A stretch of DNA of 64,000 nucleotides from Paenibacillus cymbidii (GCF_004764705.1 NZ_SHLX01000013.1:124001-188000); one strand, 5' to 3'; positions 25,627 to 33,902 are shown, numbered from the stretch's first letter. Program-made: numbers and translations. The notes: generated by a model from the letters alone, not told the origin.

Positions 25627-27774
25627 TTGCGTTTTATTGGAACCCTGATGCGCCTCATGCTGCCGTACAAGGCGCTGGGCTGGATGTTCGTGCTGTGCCT
25701 GCTCGTCGAAGTCGCCTATGCGGCGGCGGCCCCCTTGAGCTTGAAATATATGGTGGACGAAGCGTTCACGCCACGGAACTTTCATGCTTTTCTCGTCATC
25801 CTGCTGCTGTTGCTCGGCGGCGGATTGCTTAACATCGGCGCCAGCTTCGGCGGGGATTATGCGCTGGGCAACCTGGGCGGGCGAATGATCCGCAAGCTGC
25901 GCATCGACCTGTTCACCCATCTGCAGCGGCAATCGCTCCCTTTCTACCAGCATTACCAAATCGGCGATCTCGTCACCCGCTTTTCCACCGATATGAACGC
26001 CGTCGAGCGGGTCGTACGCGTGGCGCTTCCCTTTTTCCTGAAGGAGGCGCTTGGGGTTGTGCTCGGCTTGATTCTTCTGTTCTCCATCGAGTGGAAACTT
26101 ACGCTGGCCATGCTCGCCGGCTCCACGCTGATGTTCGTCGGTCCGCGGCTGATGCAGAGACGTACGGAAACCGCCAATGTTCGCTACAAGGAAGCGCAGG
26201 AACGCTTCACCAATACGATCGACGAGATGGTCAAAGGGCACAAAACGATCCGCAGCCTGCACCTGCAGGAGCGGTTCCAGGAGCGCGCCCGGAAGCAGGC
26301 GCACGAGCTGTTCTCCTTCGGCCTGAACGTCCATCTGGCCGGCTCCCTGATGGAGCGGCTCCCGCTGATGGCGCTGCTTCTGCTGAACGGGATTATGATC
26401 GGCTTCGGCGGTTATTTGATTTTTCATGACCAGATGACGGTCGGCGGGTTCATGGCGTTCTTCACCTTGTTCCTGAGCGTGGGCCAGTCCGGATCGAGCC
26501 TGTCGTTCCTGATCCCGAACCTGATCGATTCGTCGATCAGCTTCCGGCGCATTCGCGACGTGCTGGACCAGCCGCCGAGCGTGCCGGAGGCTCCGCATCC
26601 GCTGGCGCTCCCACCGTCGCTCCCCGGCGTGCGGATGGACGAGGTGACGTTCGGCTACAGCGAGGAAACCGAGCAGCTCAAGCAGGTGAACCTGCGCATT
26701 GCGCCTGGAAGTTATGCGGCGTTCATCGGCACGAGCGGCTCCGGTAAAAGCACCGCGCTCCAGCTGCTGTCGCGCTTCTACGATCCGCGGCAAGGTACGG
26801 TGGCGATCGGCGAACACGACCTGCGCACCGTCAGCGAAGCGTCGCTAAGAAACACGGTGACGCTCGTCACCCAGGATACGTTCCTGTTCCATACGACCAT
26901 CCGCGACAATTTGCTGCAAGGCAGCGGCGTGTCGGAGGAAGACATGATCGAAGCGGCGAAGCAGGCGAATATCCATGAAGTGATTGCCGGCTGGCCGGAC
27001 GGCTACGATACGATGGTGCACCACGGCGGCGGCTCGTTGTCCGGCGGCGAACGCCAGCGCATTGCCATCGCCCGGGCGCTGCTGCGGCGGCCGAAGCTGC
27101 TGCTGCTCGACGAAGTGACGTCGGCGCTCGATCCGGCCACCGAAGCGGACATCAACGGGCTGCTGGAGCGGCTCCGTTCGAAAACAACGATCGTCGCCGT
27201 CACTCACCGGCTCGCCTCCGTGCAGCATGCCGACTGCATCTATGTGTTCCGGGACGGCCGCATCGCGGATTCCGGCACGCACCGGGAGCTGCTTGACCGG
27301 AGCGAGCTGTATCGCAGCCTGTGGGAGAAGCAATTCGGCTTCCACTTGTCCCAGGACGGTCTCCATGCCACAGTGGAACTGGAGCGGTTGGCCAAATTCC
27401 CGTTCTTCGAAGGAGTTGCGCTTCCGCTGCTGCAGGACATCGCCTCGCTGTTCGCCACCGAAACGTGCAAGGAAGGCGAGCCTGTCGTGAGCGAAGGCGA
27501 GCAAGGCAACAAGTTTTACATGATCGTGCGGGGCAAATTCGAAGTGCTGAAACGGATGGAGAACGGGGCGGAACGAAGAGTCGCCGTGCTCCAGGACGGG
27601 GATCATTTCGGCGAAATCGCGCTGCTGCACAACATCCCGCGGACAGCTACGGTGAAGGCGCTCGGGCCTTCCGTGCTGCTGTCCCTTCGGCAAGAAGCGT
27701 TTCACCGGCTGATGGACGAGCACCCGAACCTGAAGCTTGCCTTGGAGCGCATCCTCCTTACCAGAATCGGATGA
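25627..27774 (+). CDS. ABC exporter (fused membrane and ATPase domains) with C-terminal cyclic-nucleotide-binding domain
   Basis: About 715 residues. An N-terminal six-helix exporter domain (residues about 10-300, with the typical cytoplasmic motif YQIGDLVTRFSTDMNAVERVV) is followed by the ATPase: Walker A GTSGSGKST (about 368), Q-loop VTQDTFLFHTTIRDN, signature LSGGERQRIAIARAL, Walker B LLLLDEVTSALD, H-loop AVTHRL. Residues about 595-705 are a cyclic-nucleotide-binding fold (FYMIVRGKFEVLKR, GDHFGEIALLHNIPRTATV), keeping the Glu and Arg of the phosphate-binding cassette. There is no C39 peptidase domain. Start chosen at TTG 25627 (GAGGGG nine bases upstream); TTG 25621 and ATG 25648 are possible. 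It heads a run with two GNAT-like genes and a short peptide gene, suggesting export of a modified peptide. Confidence 0.9.
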   Translation: MRFIGTLMRLMLPYKALGWMFVLCLLVEVAYAAAAPLSLKYMVDEAFTPRNFHAFLVILLLLLGGGLLNIGASFGGDYALGNLGGRMIRKLRIDLFTHLQRQSLPFYQHYQIGDLVTRFSTDMNAVERVVRVALPFFLKEALGVVLGLILLFSIEWKLTLAMLAGSTLMFVGPRLMQRRTETANVRYKEAQERFTNTIDEMVKGHKTIRSLHLQERFQERARKQAHELFSFGLNVHLAGSLMERLPLMALLLLNGIMIGFGGYLIFHDQMTVGGFMAFFTLFLSVGQSGSSLSFLIPNLIDSSISFRRIRDVLDQPPSVPEAPHPLALPPSLPGVRMDEVTFGYSEETEQLKQVNLRIAPGSYAAFIGTSGSGKSTALQLLSRFYDPRQGTVAIGEHDLRTVSEASLRNTVTLVTQDTFLFHTTIRDNLLQGSGVSEEDMIEAAKQANIHEVIAGWPDGYDTMVHHGGGSLSGGERQRIAIARALLRRPKLLLLDEVTSALDPATEADINGLLERLRSKTTIVAVTHRLASVQHADCIYVFRDGRIADSGTHRELLDRSELYRSLWEKQFGFHLSQDGLHATVELERLAKFPFFEGVALPLLQDIASLFATETCKEGEPVVSEGEQGNKFYMIVRGKFEVLKRMENGAERRVAVLQDGDHFGEIALLHNIPRTATVKALGPSVLLSLRQEAFHRLMDEHPNLKLALERILLTRIG

Positions 27775-27785
27775 CAACAAATGCC

Positions 27786-27846
27786 AGGGCGTGTTTGAAT
27801 ACTCCGAAGACAGCAGATTGCACCTGAGCGAGTGTTCAAATACGCC
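27786..27846 (+). promoter_or_regulatory. Long imperfect inverted repeat before the first GNAT-like gene
   Basis: GGGCGTGTTTGAATACTC (27786-27803) faces GAGTGTTCAAATACGCCC (27829-27846); the arms differ at two positions, both G:U-compatible in RNA. The right arm ends a few bases before the GGGAGG ribosome site of the next gene. There is no T run, so it is less likely a simple terminator than a leader structure, or the footprint of a small element. Confidence 0.6.
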
Positions 27847-27864
27847 CCAGGGAGGCGATACACA

Positions 27865-28380
27865 ATGACGACAACATGCCATCTATGTGCCAGCGAGGAC
27901 GATTTTGCCCGGGCGAGTTTGTTTCTGCTGGCCCACAAGCGCGACTTGCATCCCGCTTACACCACGCTCGAAATGGTGACGCTGATCTACTCGTACGCAA
28001 CCAAGGGCCGCATCGTCAGCGCCATGGACGACAATCGCTGCGTGGTAGGCGTATCGGCCTACTATATCGGAACGCCGGAGCGCGATTTCATGGATCGGGA
28101 CGTGGCGCTGCTGGATGTGGCTATCGCCGATCCGGCCTATCGGGGGGCGCGGCTGTTCCTTCAGGGGCTTGTTTACATGGTGCAGTCGATAATCGAGAAG
28201 GAACCGGAAGTACAAGAACTCCGGCTCGCCGCCCTCGCCGACAACGATTATTTGTGCCGGCTGTACGCCAAATTTGCCAAACCCGGTTACGAACGGGAGG
28301 GCAGTCACGGCAAAGAAATCGTATTTTGTGTGAAAATTAACACTCTTAAGGGTACCCTAAACAAATGGGCCAAGGTATAA
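27865..28380 (+). CDS. GNAT-like protein 1 of the exporter-peptide cassette
   Basis: A 171-residue protein with ATG 27865 preceded by GGGAGG. The segment VALLDVAIADPAYRGARLFLQGLVYMVQSII has the strand-turn-helix layout of the GNAT acyl-CoA-binding motif A, although the usual Q/RxxGxG/A is reduced to RGARLF. LRLAALADNDYLCRLYAKFAKPGYER is the matching C-terminal half. The protein is visibly related to GNAT-like protein 2 (both share DVAI/EVAF, LFxxGL, then xLYAKF/LFAKF and PG). No close named family is recognised. Position between an exporter and a tiny peptide gene suggests that it modifies the peptide; this is inference. Confidence 0.75.
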   Translation: MTTTCHLCASEDDFARASLFLLAHKRDLHPAYTTLEMVTLIYSYATKGRIVSAMDDNRCVVGVSAYYIGTPERDFMDRDVALLDVAIADPAYRGARLFLQGLVYMVQSIIEKEPEVQELRLAALADNDYLCRLYAKFAKPGYEREGSHGKEIVFCVKINTLKGTLNKWAKV

Positions 28381-28381
28381 T
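28349..28381 (+). promoter_or_regulatory. Candidate promoter with palindrome ahead of the peptide gene
   Basis: TATAAT (28376-28381) overlaps the stop of GNAT-like gene 1, 34 bp before the peptide ATG. Seventeen bases upstream is the palindrome AGGGTACCCT (28349-28358), sitting where the -35 box would be; the sequence there is not a good -35. This would suit a regulated or activator-dependent internal promoter. Confidence 0.45.
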
Positions 28382-28414
28382 GGAAGAGACTAATTACAAC
28401 AGGAGGCGATCCCT

Positions 28415-28516
28415 ATGTACCCGGCAAAACCAGATGTTAAAGAAATCGTCAAAGGAAGCGGCTTCGGCAGAATCGTCAAAGACAACGACTCCCTTCGCGT
28501 GATTGTGCAGTCATAA
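28415..28516 (+). CDS. 33-residue peptide gene (candidate modified-peptide precursor)
   Basis: ATG 28415-28417 is preceded by AGGAGG with eight-base spacing, the best ribosome site in the area, and the TAA (28514-28516) overlaps the next ATG as TAATG. The product begins MYPAKPDVKEIVK, has a Gly-rich centre GSGFGR and ends SLRVIVQS. EIVK-GSGFG-RIVK is a pseudo-symmetric block; lysines are at 5, 9, 13 and 22 and there is no Cys. There is no signal peptide. It is flanked by two related GNAT-like genes and preceded by an exporter gene, so it could be the precursor that these proteins acylate and export. An alternative is a small regulatory or coupling peptide. Confidence 0.72.
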   Translation: MYPAKPDVKEIVKGSGFGRIVKDNDSLRVIVQS

Positions 28517-29028
28517 TGCCGTTTGTGTTTCGCGCCGTCGAATTCGAGATGGATCATGAAGCCTACATTGACTTCCTGCTCCGTCATCACGACGAGCTGA
28601 ACTTGCCTTACCCGTTCGCCATGAAGCTCAGCTTCATCAGCAGTCCGCTTTTCCTCGGCCAAGCGATGCTTGCCATCAACGAAGAGTCGTACGAGTTGGT
28701 CGGCGCCGCCGGCTTCGGCTACGGGACCGGCCCCGGCAACTACGAGGACAAGCATATTTGCCAGATCGAAGTAGCTTTCATCGAGCGGGAATGGCGGCGC
28801 TCGCCCTTGTTCGCACATGGCTTGCGCGCGCTGGTCGAGGCGATTCGGGCCGGCAATCCCGAGGTGAGCCAGGTGCAGTTCTGGATCGCCGCAGCGGATG
28901 CAGCCGGACGGCTATTCGCCAAATTCCTCGCCCTTCCCGGGGCGAGCCAAACGTTCGTCAATCAGTTGGCGCTGGTCACGGTGCCGTTCCACGAGCTGGA
29001 GCGGTACTGCCTCCGGCTGCGTTGCTGA
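28516..29028 (+). CDS. GNAT-like protein 2 of the exporter-peptide cassette
   Basis: A 170-residue protein whose ATG overlaps the peptide stop by one base (TAATG), so the two are translationally coupled. EFEMDHEAYIDFLLRHHDELNLPYP starts the protein; HICQIEVAFIEREWRRSPLFAHGLRALVEAI corresponds to motif A of the GNAT fold and VQFWIAAADAAGRLFAKFLALPG to the following half, both paralogous to GNAT-like protein 1. The acyl-CoA loop (WRRSPLF) is non-canonical in both. A clear terminator follows directly, ending the cassette. A peptide-modifying acyltransferase role is inferred from context. Confidence 0.78.
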   Translation: MPFVFRAVEFEMDHEAYIDFLLRHHDELNLPYPFAMKLSFISSPLFLGQAMLAINEESYELVGAAGFGYGTGPGNYEDKHICQIEVAFIEREWRRSPLFAHGLRALVEAIRAGNPEVSQVQFWIAAADAAGRLFAKFLALPGASQTFVNQLALVTVPFHELERYCLRLRC

Positions 29029-29062
29029 AAAGCCTGTCGCTATGCAGCGGCAGGCTTTTTCG
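29028..29062 (+). terminator. Intrinsic terminator of the exporter-GNAT-peptide cassette
   Basis: AAAAGCCTGTCGC, a TATGCA loop and GCGGCAGGCTTTTT form a stable stem ending in a T run, starting at the stop codon of GNAT-like gene 2. Confidence 0.85.
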
Positions 29063-29095
29063 TTTTCGTGCGGCGGGAGCCGCGTTCCTTCCCGA

Positions 29096-29120
29096 AATAG
29101 GCCATGAAAAATGGCCTATT
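29096..29120. repeat. Solitary REP-like hairpin unit
   Basis: AATAGGCCAT, a GAAAA loop and ATGGCCTATT: perfect 10-bp arms. It differs by one base from unit 1 of the array at 13238-13262 and lies between the cassette terminator and the end of the broken helicase gene. Confidence 0.8.
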
Positions 29121-29142
29121 TCGCTCCCCCGCTGCCACATCG

Positions 29143-31217
29143 TCATTCCACGCCGCGGTAGCCCATTTTCCGGTATCCTTTGACCCGTTTCTTGAACATC
29201 CCCATCAGCATCGGGACTTGAAAATCGATATAGTCGTAAATCCGCACCTCTTCCTTGTTCGCATGCGATCGATGCAGCCGGCCGGCATATTGCTGCAGCG
29301 TTCCGGACCAGGAAATCGGGTGGACGAGAAACAACGTATCCAGCCGGGCATCGTCGAACCCTTCGCCGATCAATTTTCCCGTCGCGATAAACACCCGCTC
29401 TTCGCGATCCCCAATTTCCGCAATTTGCCGGCGAATGGCCTCCCGCTCCTTTTTTCCCATCCCTCCGCGAAGGACAATCACATTTTTGGCAAAGTTGCGC
29501 AAACGCTGCTCGAAATATTCCGCATGCGCCGTCCGTTCCACCAACAGCAGCGGCGAACGTCCTTCATCCAGACATTTCAGCAAATCATCAAAAATCATCG
29601 TGTTCCGCTCCTCATCCCGCACCAGGTATTGGTAAATTTCCTGGATGCCCGGGTTCGAAGCGTGCTCCGGCTGCATCGCAAACGTGGTATACCGCGGAAT
29701 GACCGTCAGCGAAAATCCGCGGGAGCCGCTCAGCATCCTGGCATCAATCTTCATCCGGACCGGACCGAGCTGCATCGTGACGATCGGTTCTTGTCCGTCT
29801 TGCCGTTTAAGCGTGGCTGTCAGACCGAGCACATATCGAGCTGTCGCTTTCATGAGCACCTGTTCGAAGCTGAAGGCGGAGAGATGGTGACATTCGTCGA
29901 CGATGATGTTACCGTATTCCGCGATGACTTCATTTACATTGCCCTTTCGATTCAGGCTCTGGATGACGGCAATATCGACCATGCCCGTGCGTTTGTCTTT
30001 CCCGCCGCCAATGACGCCAACGGCACCTTTCGGCAAGTCCAAGAACGTTTGCAGCCGTTCCTTCCATTGCTCCATCAGCTCTCGTCGATGCACCAGAATC
30101 AACGTATTGACTTGACGTTTTGCGATGATGTTTGCGGCAACGACCGTTTTGCCGAAGCCGGTTGCCGCCGACAAAATTCCCGTTTCATGCGCGAGCATGG
30201 CCCTTGCCGCTGCGTCCTGCAACGTGGTCAACTGTCCGACAAAAGAGGCTCCGATCGTTACTCCTGCGAATCGTTTGTCCTCCAGCGCTACAGTTGCGTT
30301 ATTTTGCGTGGCGAAATCCGTCACCGCCTGATAACAGCCTCTCGGCAACGCGATGTGGCGAGGCAAATCTTCGGCGCAGGCGATTACCCTTGGTATGCCG
30401 TAAGTGGAAAGCCGCATCGCCTGTGCCTTGTAAAATTCCGGGTTGGCAAAAGCCGCCAGCCGCATGATGGCGTTGATTGCACGAGCCGATAAATCCTTCT
30501 TGGAAACATACAGCCGATCGGAAAGCGTAACCGCAATCTGCGGCGGCAGCGGTTCATCCAACAACCCGGCAGCAACAGACGGCATGCCGCTGTCTTCTGC
30601 AGGATCGCCTTCTCCCTCTTTTTCACCCCATCCGGCGCCGAAATGTTCGTCTTCCCGATTCATTTGCATGAAGCGGGATACTTCCTCCTCCGATAATTTC
30701 CGGACCCCGGAAAGAAAGCGCCACTGGTCCTCGTAAGGCACAAGGTTTTCATCAACGAATACACTGTTCCCTTGTTTCCGTGGTCCTCCTTGAAGCGGGA
30801 GCGCGATGAGATTGCCGAAGCCTCCTCTGGGCAGCGTATCCTGGTTGGGAAACAGCCGGTCGTAGGAGTCGAGACCGAGTTGCCGCATGCGGGCGAGTAG
30901 CCCGACTTTCCCTGTTTGCTGTTCCAACGAACCGGATAAACATCCTCCCTGCCGCGAAAATAACTTCGAAACAAAGCCAGCTTGTCTTCCACTTTGGAAT
31001 ATTGATGAACAGAAGCTGCGGGTTCTTGCGTTTGCTCCTCGTGGCGGACCTGCCCCTCATCGCGGATCTGAACCCGGCTCTGTTCCACCGCCTCCGCCGT
31101 AGCCGGTTCTGTGATCGGGGACATGAGCTTTATTTGGAGCTGCAAAGAAGCCACTTCTCGTTTCAGCGATTCGATCTCGAGCAAGGCCGCTTCGTACTTT
31201 TGCCGCATGTTGTCCAT
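29143..31217 (-). pseudogene. TOTE-type primase-helicase, disrupted by internal deletion and frameshift
   Basis: The 5' part (ATG 31215-31217, GAGGAAG upstream) encodes a coiled coil (YEAALLEIESLKREVASLQ) and the conserved entry FRSYFRGREDVYPVRW, GKSGYSPACGN of TOTE conflict-system primase-helicases. The frame then fails. In another frame (ORF start 30927) the sequence resumes at LGLDSYDRLFPNQDTLPRGG and NLIALPLQGGPRKQGNSVF, the end of the archaeo-eukaryotic primase domain, and continues as an intact superfamily 2 helicase: Walker A ATGFGKT, DECHH box, GLTATLKR, and the C-terminal motifs IATGKLIGEGFDDARL and QYAGRLHR. In family members the primase catalytic core lies between those two segments and is missing here, so the gene lost several hundred base pairs near 30860-30880. 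The helicase portion alone (594 residues from 30927) might still be made. Confidence 0.8.
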
Positions 31218-31298
31218 TCGCTTTCACTTCCTCGGAAAAAGTCCCGTTTGACCTAATCATTATAACAAACATTGTAGACAAATCCGCTGCAGCGAAAA

Positions 31299-31336
31299 AA
31301 CCGCAGCGGAATACTCCGGCTGCGGCTTCATTCTAG
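31299..31336 (-). terminator. Intrinsic terminator after the Rpn-type nuclease gene
   Basis: On the minus strand CCGCAGC and GCTGCGG form a stem followed by TTTTTT, 13 bp or more beyond the stop codon at 31349. Confidence 0.75.
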
Positions 31337-31348
31337 GGCTTGCCAGGG

Positions 31349-32242
31349 CTATTCGCCCAGACGTGCAATTTCTTCCTCGGATAAGCCTGTCATTTCGGCA
31401 ATCAGGCTTACCGCAAAACCTTTACTCAACATACTCAGCGCCACTTTTTCGATGCCTTGTTCGATACCCTTTTCGATACCTTGTTCGATGCCTTGTTCGA
31501 TGCCTTTTTTGAGGCCTTTGGCTTCCGCCTCTGCCATCAGGCTGTCATGCTCGATGCGCGAAAACTCGCGCGCCTCATACAATCGCAATGTCTCCTCGTC
31601 GCCGCTAAGCCATTCCAACCATGCCTCTGTTTTCTGTATGACCGGATCCATACGAATCAACTCCTCCAACTGATTTTCCGGCAATTGATCATCCAGAAAC
31701 AACAACCATCTGTGCAAAGGATCTTGCAAATTTTTATGCGCCGCGGCAAACTTCGGACATTCGATCATATGCACTTCGAACACGTCCGTCATCATAAACC
31801 GCTGTTCGTGATCCTCGTAAAAATGATACGTACTATGAAACCGCTCGAAAGCGAACAGATTGAAATCGAGCAGATTGATGGTGATCGTCTTTTTCAAATT
31901 TTCGTATTTGCCGCCGGACTTGATCGACTCCACATACATTTTGCTAAGATAGAACAAAGTACGTTTGATCATATTTTGCCGATCGATCAATTGCACTTCG
32001 ATATTGATTTGCACCCGATCCAACGTTTCTGCGCGGATGTCCAGTCGGCCCGTTTTGTCGGTTACGAGTTCTTTCAATAGTTCCTTGTTCTTCTCCACCA
32101 CAGTGAGGTCGACAATGCGACGATGATCCTCAAGCCGGAGAATCGCGTTCAACAGGGAAATCAAGCTTTCTTTCGTTTCCCGTTCGCCGAACAACCGCTG
32201 AAAAATGAAATCATTTTTCGGCTTGAGCCGCTTCCCCTTCAT
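31349..32242 (-). CDS. Rpn-family PD-(D/E)XK nuclease/putative transposase-like protein
   Basis: A 297-residue protein. KPKNDFIFQRLFGERETKESLISLLNAIL is the characteristic start of the Rpn/PF12784 family; the nuclease core has Asp in GRLDIRAE and the EVQ motif (VQINIEVQLIDRQ) typical of PD-(D/E)XK enzymes. The C-terminus has a repetitive linker (KGIEQGIEQGIEKGIEQGIE) coded by about five 12-bp repeats near 31440-31510, then LSKGFAVSLIAEMTGLSEEEIARL. Rpn proteins promote recombination in E. coli and some act in phage defence. Local GC content is lower than in the flanks, suggesting acquisition. ATG 32240-32242 has AAGGAG about twelve bases upstream. Confidence 0.85.
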   Translation of the reverse strand: MKGKRLKPKNDFIFQRLFGERETKESLISLLNAILRLEDHRRIVDLTVVEKNKELLKELVTDKTGRLDIRAETLDRVQINIEVQLIDRQNMIKRTLFYLSKMYVESIKSGGKYENLKKTITINLLDFNLFAFERFHSTYHFYEDHEQRFMMTDVFEVHMIECPKFAAAHKNLQDPLHRWLLFLDDQLPENQLEELIRMDPVIQKTEAWLEWLSGDEETLRLYEAREFSRIEHDSLMAEAEAKGLKKGIEQGIEQGIEKGIEQGIEKVALSMLSKGFAVSLIAEMTGLSEEEIARLGE

Positions 32243-32365
32243 CGTTTACAGCTTCTCCTTATTATACCACAATCTATCGCCCCAAACGACACGAATAAAC
32301 CTCCTCGAATTCCTCAAATAACCTGCATTGCCATACTAGCAGCAGACTGTTGATCTCTTTCTGTA

Positions 32366-33214
32366 TTACTTCAGCAGCCTCGCTTTCCCGTGCCTCACCA
32401 AAAACATATTGCCGGACACCGGATAAGGATAAAGGTGAACGTTGCGATGCACAATCGAGTCAAACCCCGATTCGCGCACCAGCTCCGCCGCCTGAAGCAT
32501 CGTCTCCATCGGCTCCTTCGAACGCAGCACCAGCGTGCACTGCCGATTGGGAAAAGCAATCACGTAGTGGCTCGGCATGCGGTTCTTCACCAGCTCCGCC
32601 TGCAGGAATTGGCACTCCATCGGAAACGGCGGCTCCAAATAAACATCGACCGTACAGGTGGATCGCAGCGGGCTGCGCAAGCGCAAACGCGGCGATTGCC
32701 AGCCTCCCTTTTGCAAATTGCGGTACGCCTGACGCTTCACCTCCGCTTCCGTCAGATGAGGATTTGCCGCCAGGAGGGAATGGGTTACGATCTTGGAGCA
32801 GCCTCCCTTGATTTCCAGATAAATTTGCCGAAGCCCGGGCAAATAATCGTCCGAGACGAAGGGCATTTCCTCGCCTGCCTCCTCCACATATCTCGTGTCC
32901 CTAATCGCGGGATAAAGATAGGCGGGATCGATTTGATACCCCTCTTCCAACCCGCTCATGTAACGGGAGGTTCGGACCACATCGTTCAGGTAATCGATCG
33001 TCACATTCAAATCTCCGCTCGCCCGATACAGGCGATACGTGTCGTGAAGACTCACGCGGACCTGGTGGTCCGGCTTGTTCGGATCGATTCCGATCTCCAG
33101 CAGCAAGGGTTCCTTCGCTTTTCGGCGCACGCTCATCTTCAGACTCTCCTTCAAATGCTGCACCATCATTTCCGCAAACTCTTCCGGCGTATTGTACAAT
33201 CGCACAACCTTCAT
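32366..33214 (-). CDS. DUF1444-like hypothetical protein
   Basis: A 282-residue soluble protein starting at ATG 33212-33214 with GGAGG nine bases upstream. VVRLYNTPEEFAEMMVQHLKESL, YLYPAIRDTRYVEEAGEEMPF and EVKRQAYRNLQKGGWQ faintly recall the DUF1444/YtpQ family, but the assignment is weak and I cannot propose an activity. A terminator-like hairpin lies 25-80 bp upstream in its own direction of transcription, so its mRNA may start inside that region or be attenuated. Confidence 0.68.
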   Translation of the reverse strand: MKVVRLYNTPEEFAEMMVQHLKESLKMSVRRKAKEPLLLEIGIDPNKPDHQVRVSLHDTYRLYRASGDLNVTIDYLNDVVRTSRYMSGLEEGYQIDPAYLYPAIRDTRYVEEAGEEMPFVSDDYLPGLRQIYLEIKGGCSKIVTHSLLAANPHLTEAEVKRQAYRNLQKGGWQSPRLRLRSPLRSTCTVDVYLEPPFPMECQFLQAELVKNRMPSHYVIAFPNRQCTLVLRSKEPMETMLQAAELVRESGFDSIVHRNVHLYPYPVSGNMFLVRHGKARLLK

Positions 33215-33239
33215 CTCAACTTGCCTCCTTTTCCCGGGA

Positions 33240-33293
33240 AAAGCAAAAAGCCCCAACCCGACGTCATCATGGACGTCGAGTCAGGGCGTGCTT
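33240..33293 (-). terminator. Terminator-like hairpin in front of the DUF1444-like gene
   Basis: On the minus strand CCCTGACTCGACGTC, CATGAT and GACGTCGGGTTGGGG form a long imperfect stem followed by CTTTTTGCTTTT. It precedes the gene it points to by about 25 bp, so it is either an attenuator or a terminator orphaned from a lost upstream gene. Confidence 0.65.
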
Positions 33294-33446
33294 CGCCTCT
33301 GTGTATGATGCTTTATTTTACCATATAAACAATCGAATGGGAAGCCGGATTTTTCAAAATATTTATACAAATCACTCCGGCATGGAAAGTATAATGGGGA
33401 GGAGCACGACGAAAAAGAGACAAGCCACACCTGGGAGGAAAGATCG

Positions 33447-33842
33447 ATGGGCCGATTGATTCATTTTGAAATCCATGTCGACGACATGGAGCGCGCAAAG
33501 AAGTTTTACGGCGAAGTATTCGGATGGACGTTTGAAGATTGGAGCGAATACGCGGGAACACCTTATTGGGGCGCCATTACGGGCGATGCCAATGAAATGG
33601 GCATCAACGGGGCGCTGATGCAGCGCCGCGGCGCCGCGCCCGCGCCGGGCCAAGCGATGAACGGCTACGCCTGTACGATGGGGGTGGGCGATTACGACGC
33701 TGCCGAAGCCGGCATTATGCGGCTGGGCGGCAAAGTTGCGGTGCCGAAGCATGCACTGCCCGGAATGGCATGGCAAGGCTACTTCGTGGACACGGAAGGC
33801 AATGTGTTCGGCATTCACCAGCCGGACCCGAACGCGAAATAA
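33447..33842 (+). CDS. VOC (glyoxalase-fold) family protein
   Basis: A 131-residue protein starting at ATG 33447 with GGGAGG about eight bases upstream. The opening GRLIHFEIHVDDMERAKKFYGEVFGWTFE is the signature of the CFP-30B/YdeO-like single-domain VOC proteins, and the end GYFVDTEGNVFGIHQPDPNAK supplies the last metal-ligand Glu/His region of the fold. It is a single-gene unit with its own terminator. The ligand cannot be told from sequence. Confidence 0.88.
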   Translation: MGRLIHFEIHVDDMERAKKFYGEVFGWTFEDWSEYAGTPYWGAITGDANEMGINGALMQRRGAAPAPGQAMNGYACTMGVGDYDAAEAGIMRLGGKVAVPKHALPGMAWQGYFVDTEGNVFGIHQPDPNAK

Positions 33843-33853
33843 CGCTTCCGCCA

Positions 33854-33902
33854 TGCGCGAAAAGGCGTCCTTCCCGGCAATCCGGGCGGGCGCCTTTTGG
33901 CT
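33854..33902 (+). terminator. Intrinsic terminator after the VOC gene
   Basis: AAAAGGCGTCC ... GGGCGCCTTTT with a CCCGG/CCGGG inner stem, followed by GGCTGTTTTTAG. Confidence 0.8.

Noticed and set aside
27771..27827. 18-codon ORF with two Cys (MTTNARACLNTPKTADCT) overlapping the exporter stop
   Set aside because: No Shine-Dalgarno sequence of its own and it lies inside the inverted repeat; chance ORF more likely than a second precursor.
29143..31217. Programmed frameshift in the TOTE-type gene
   Set aside because: The two frames are not simply shifted; several hundred codons of the primase core are missing, so deletion explains it better.
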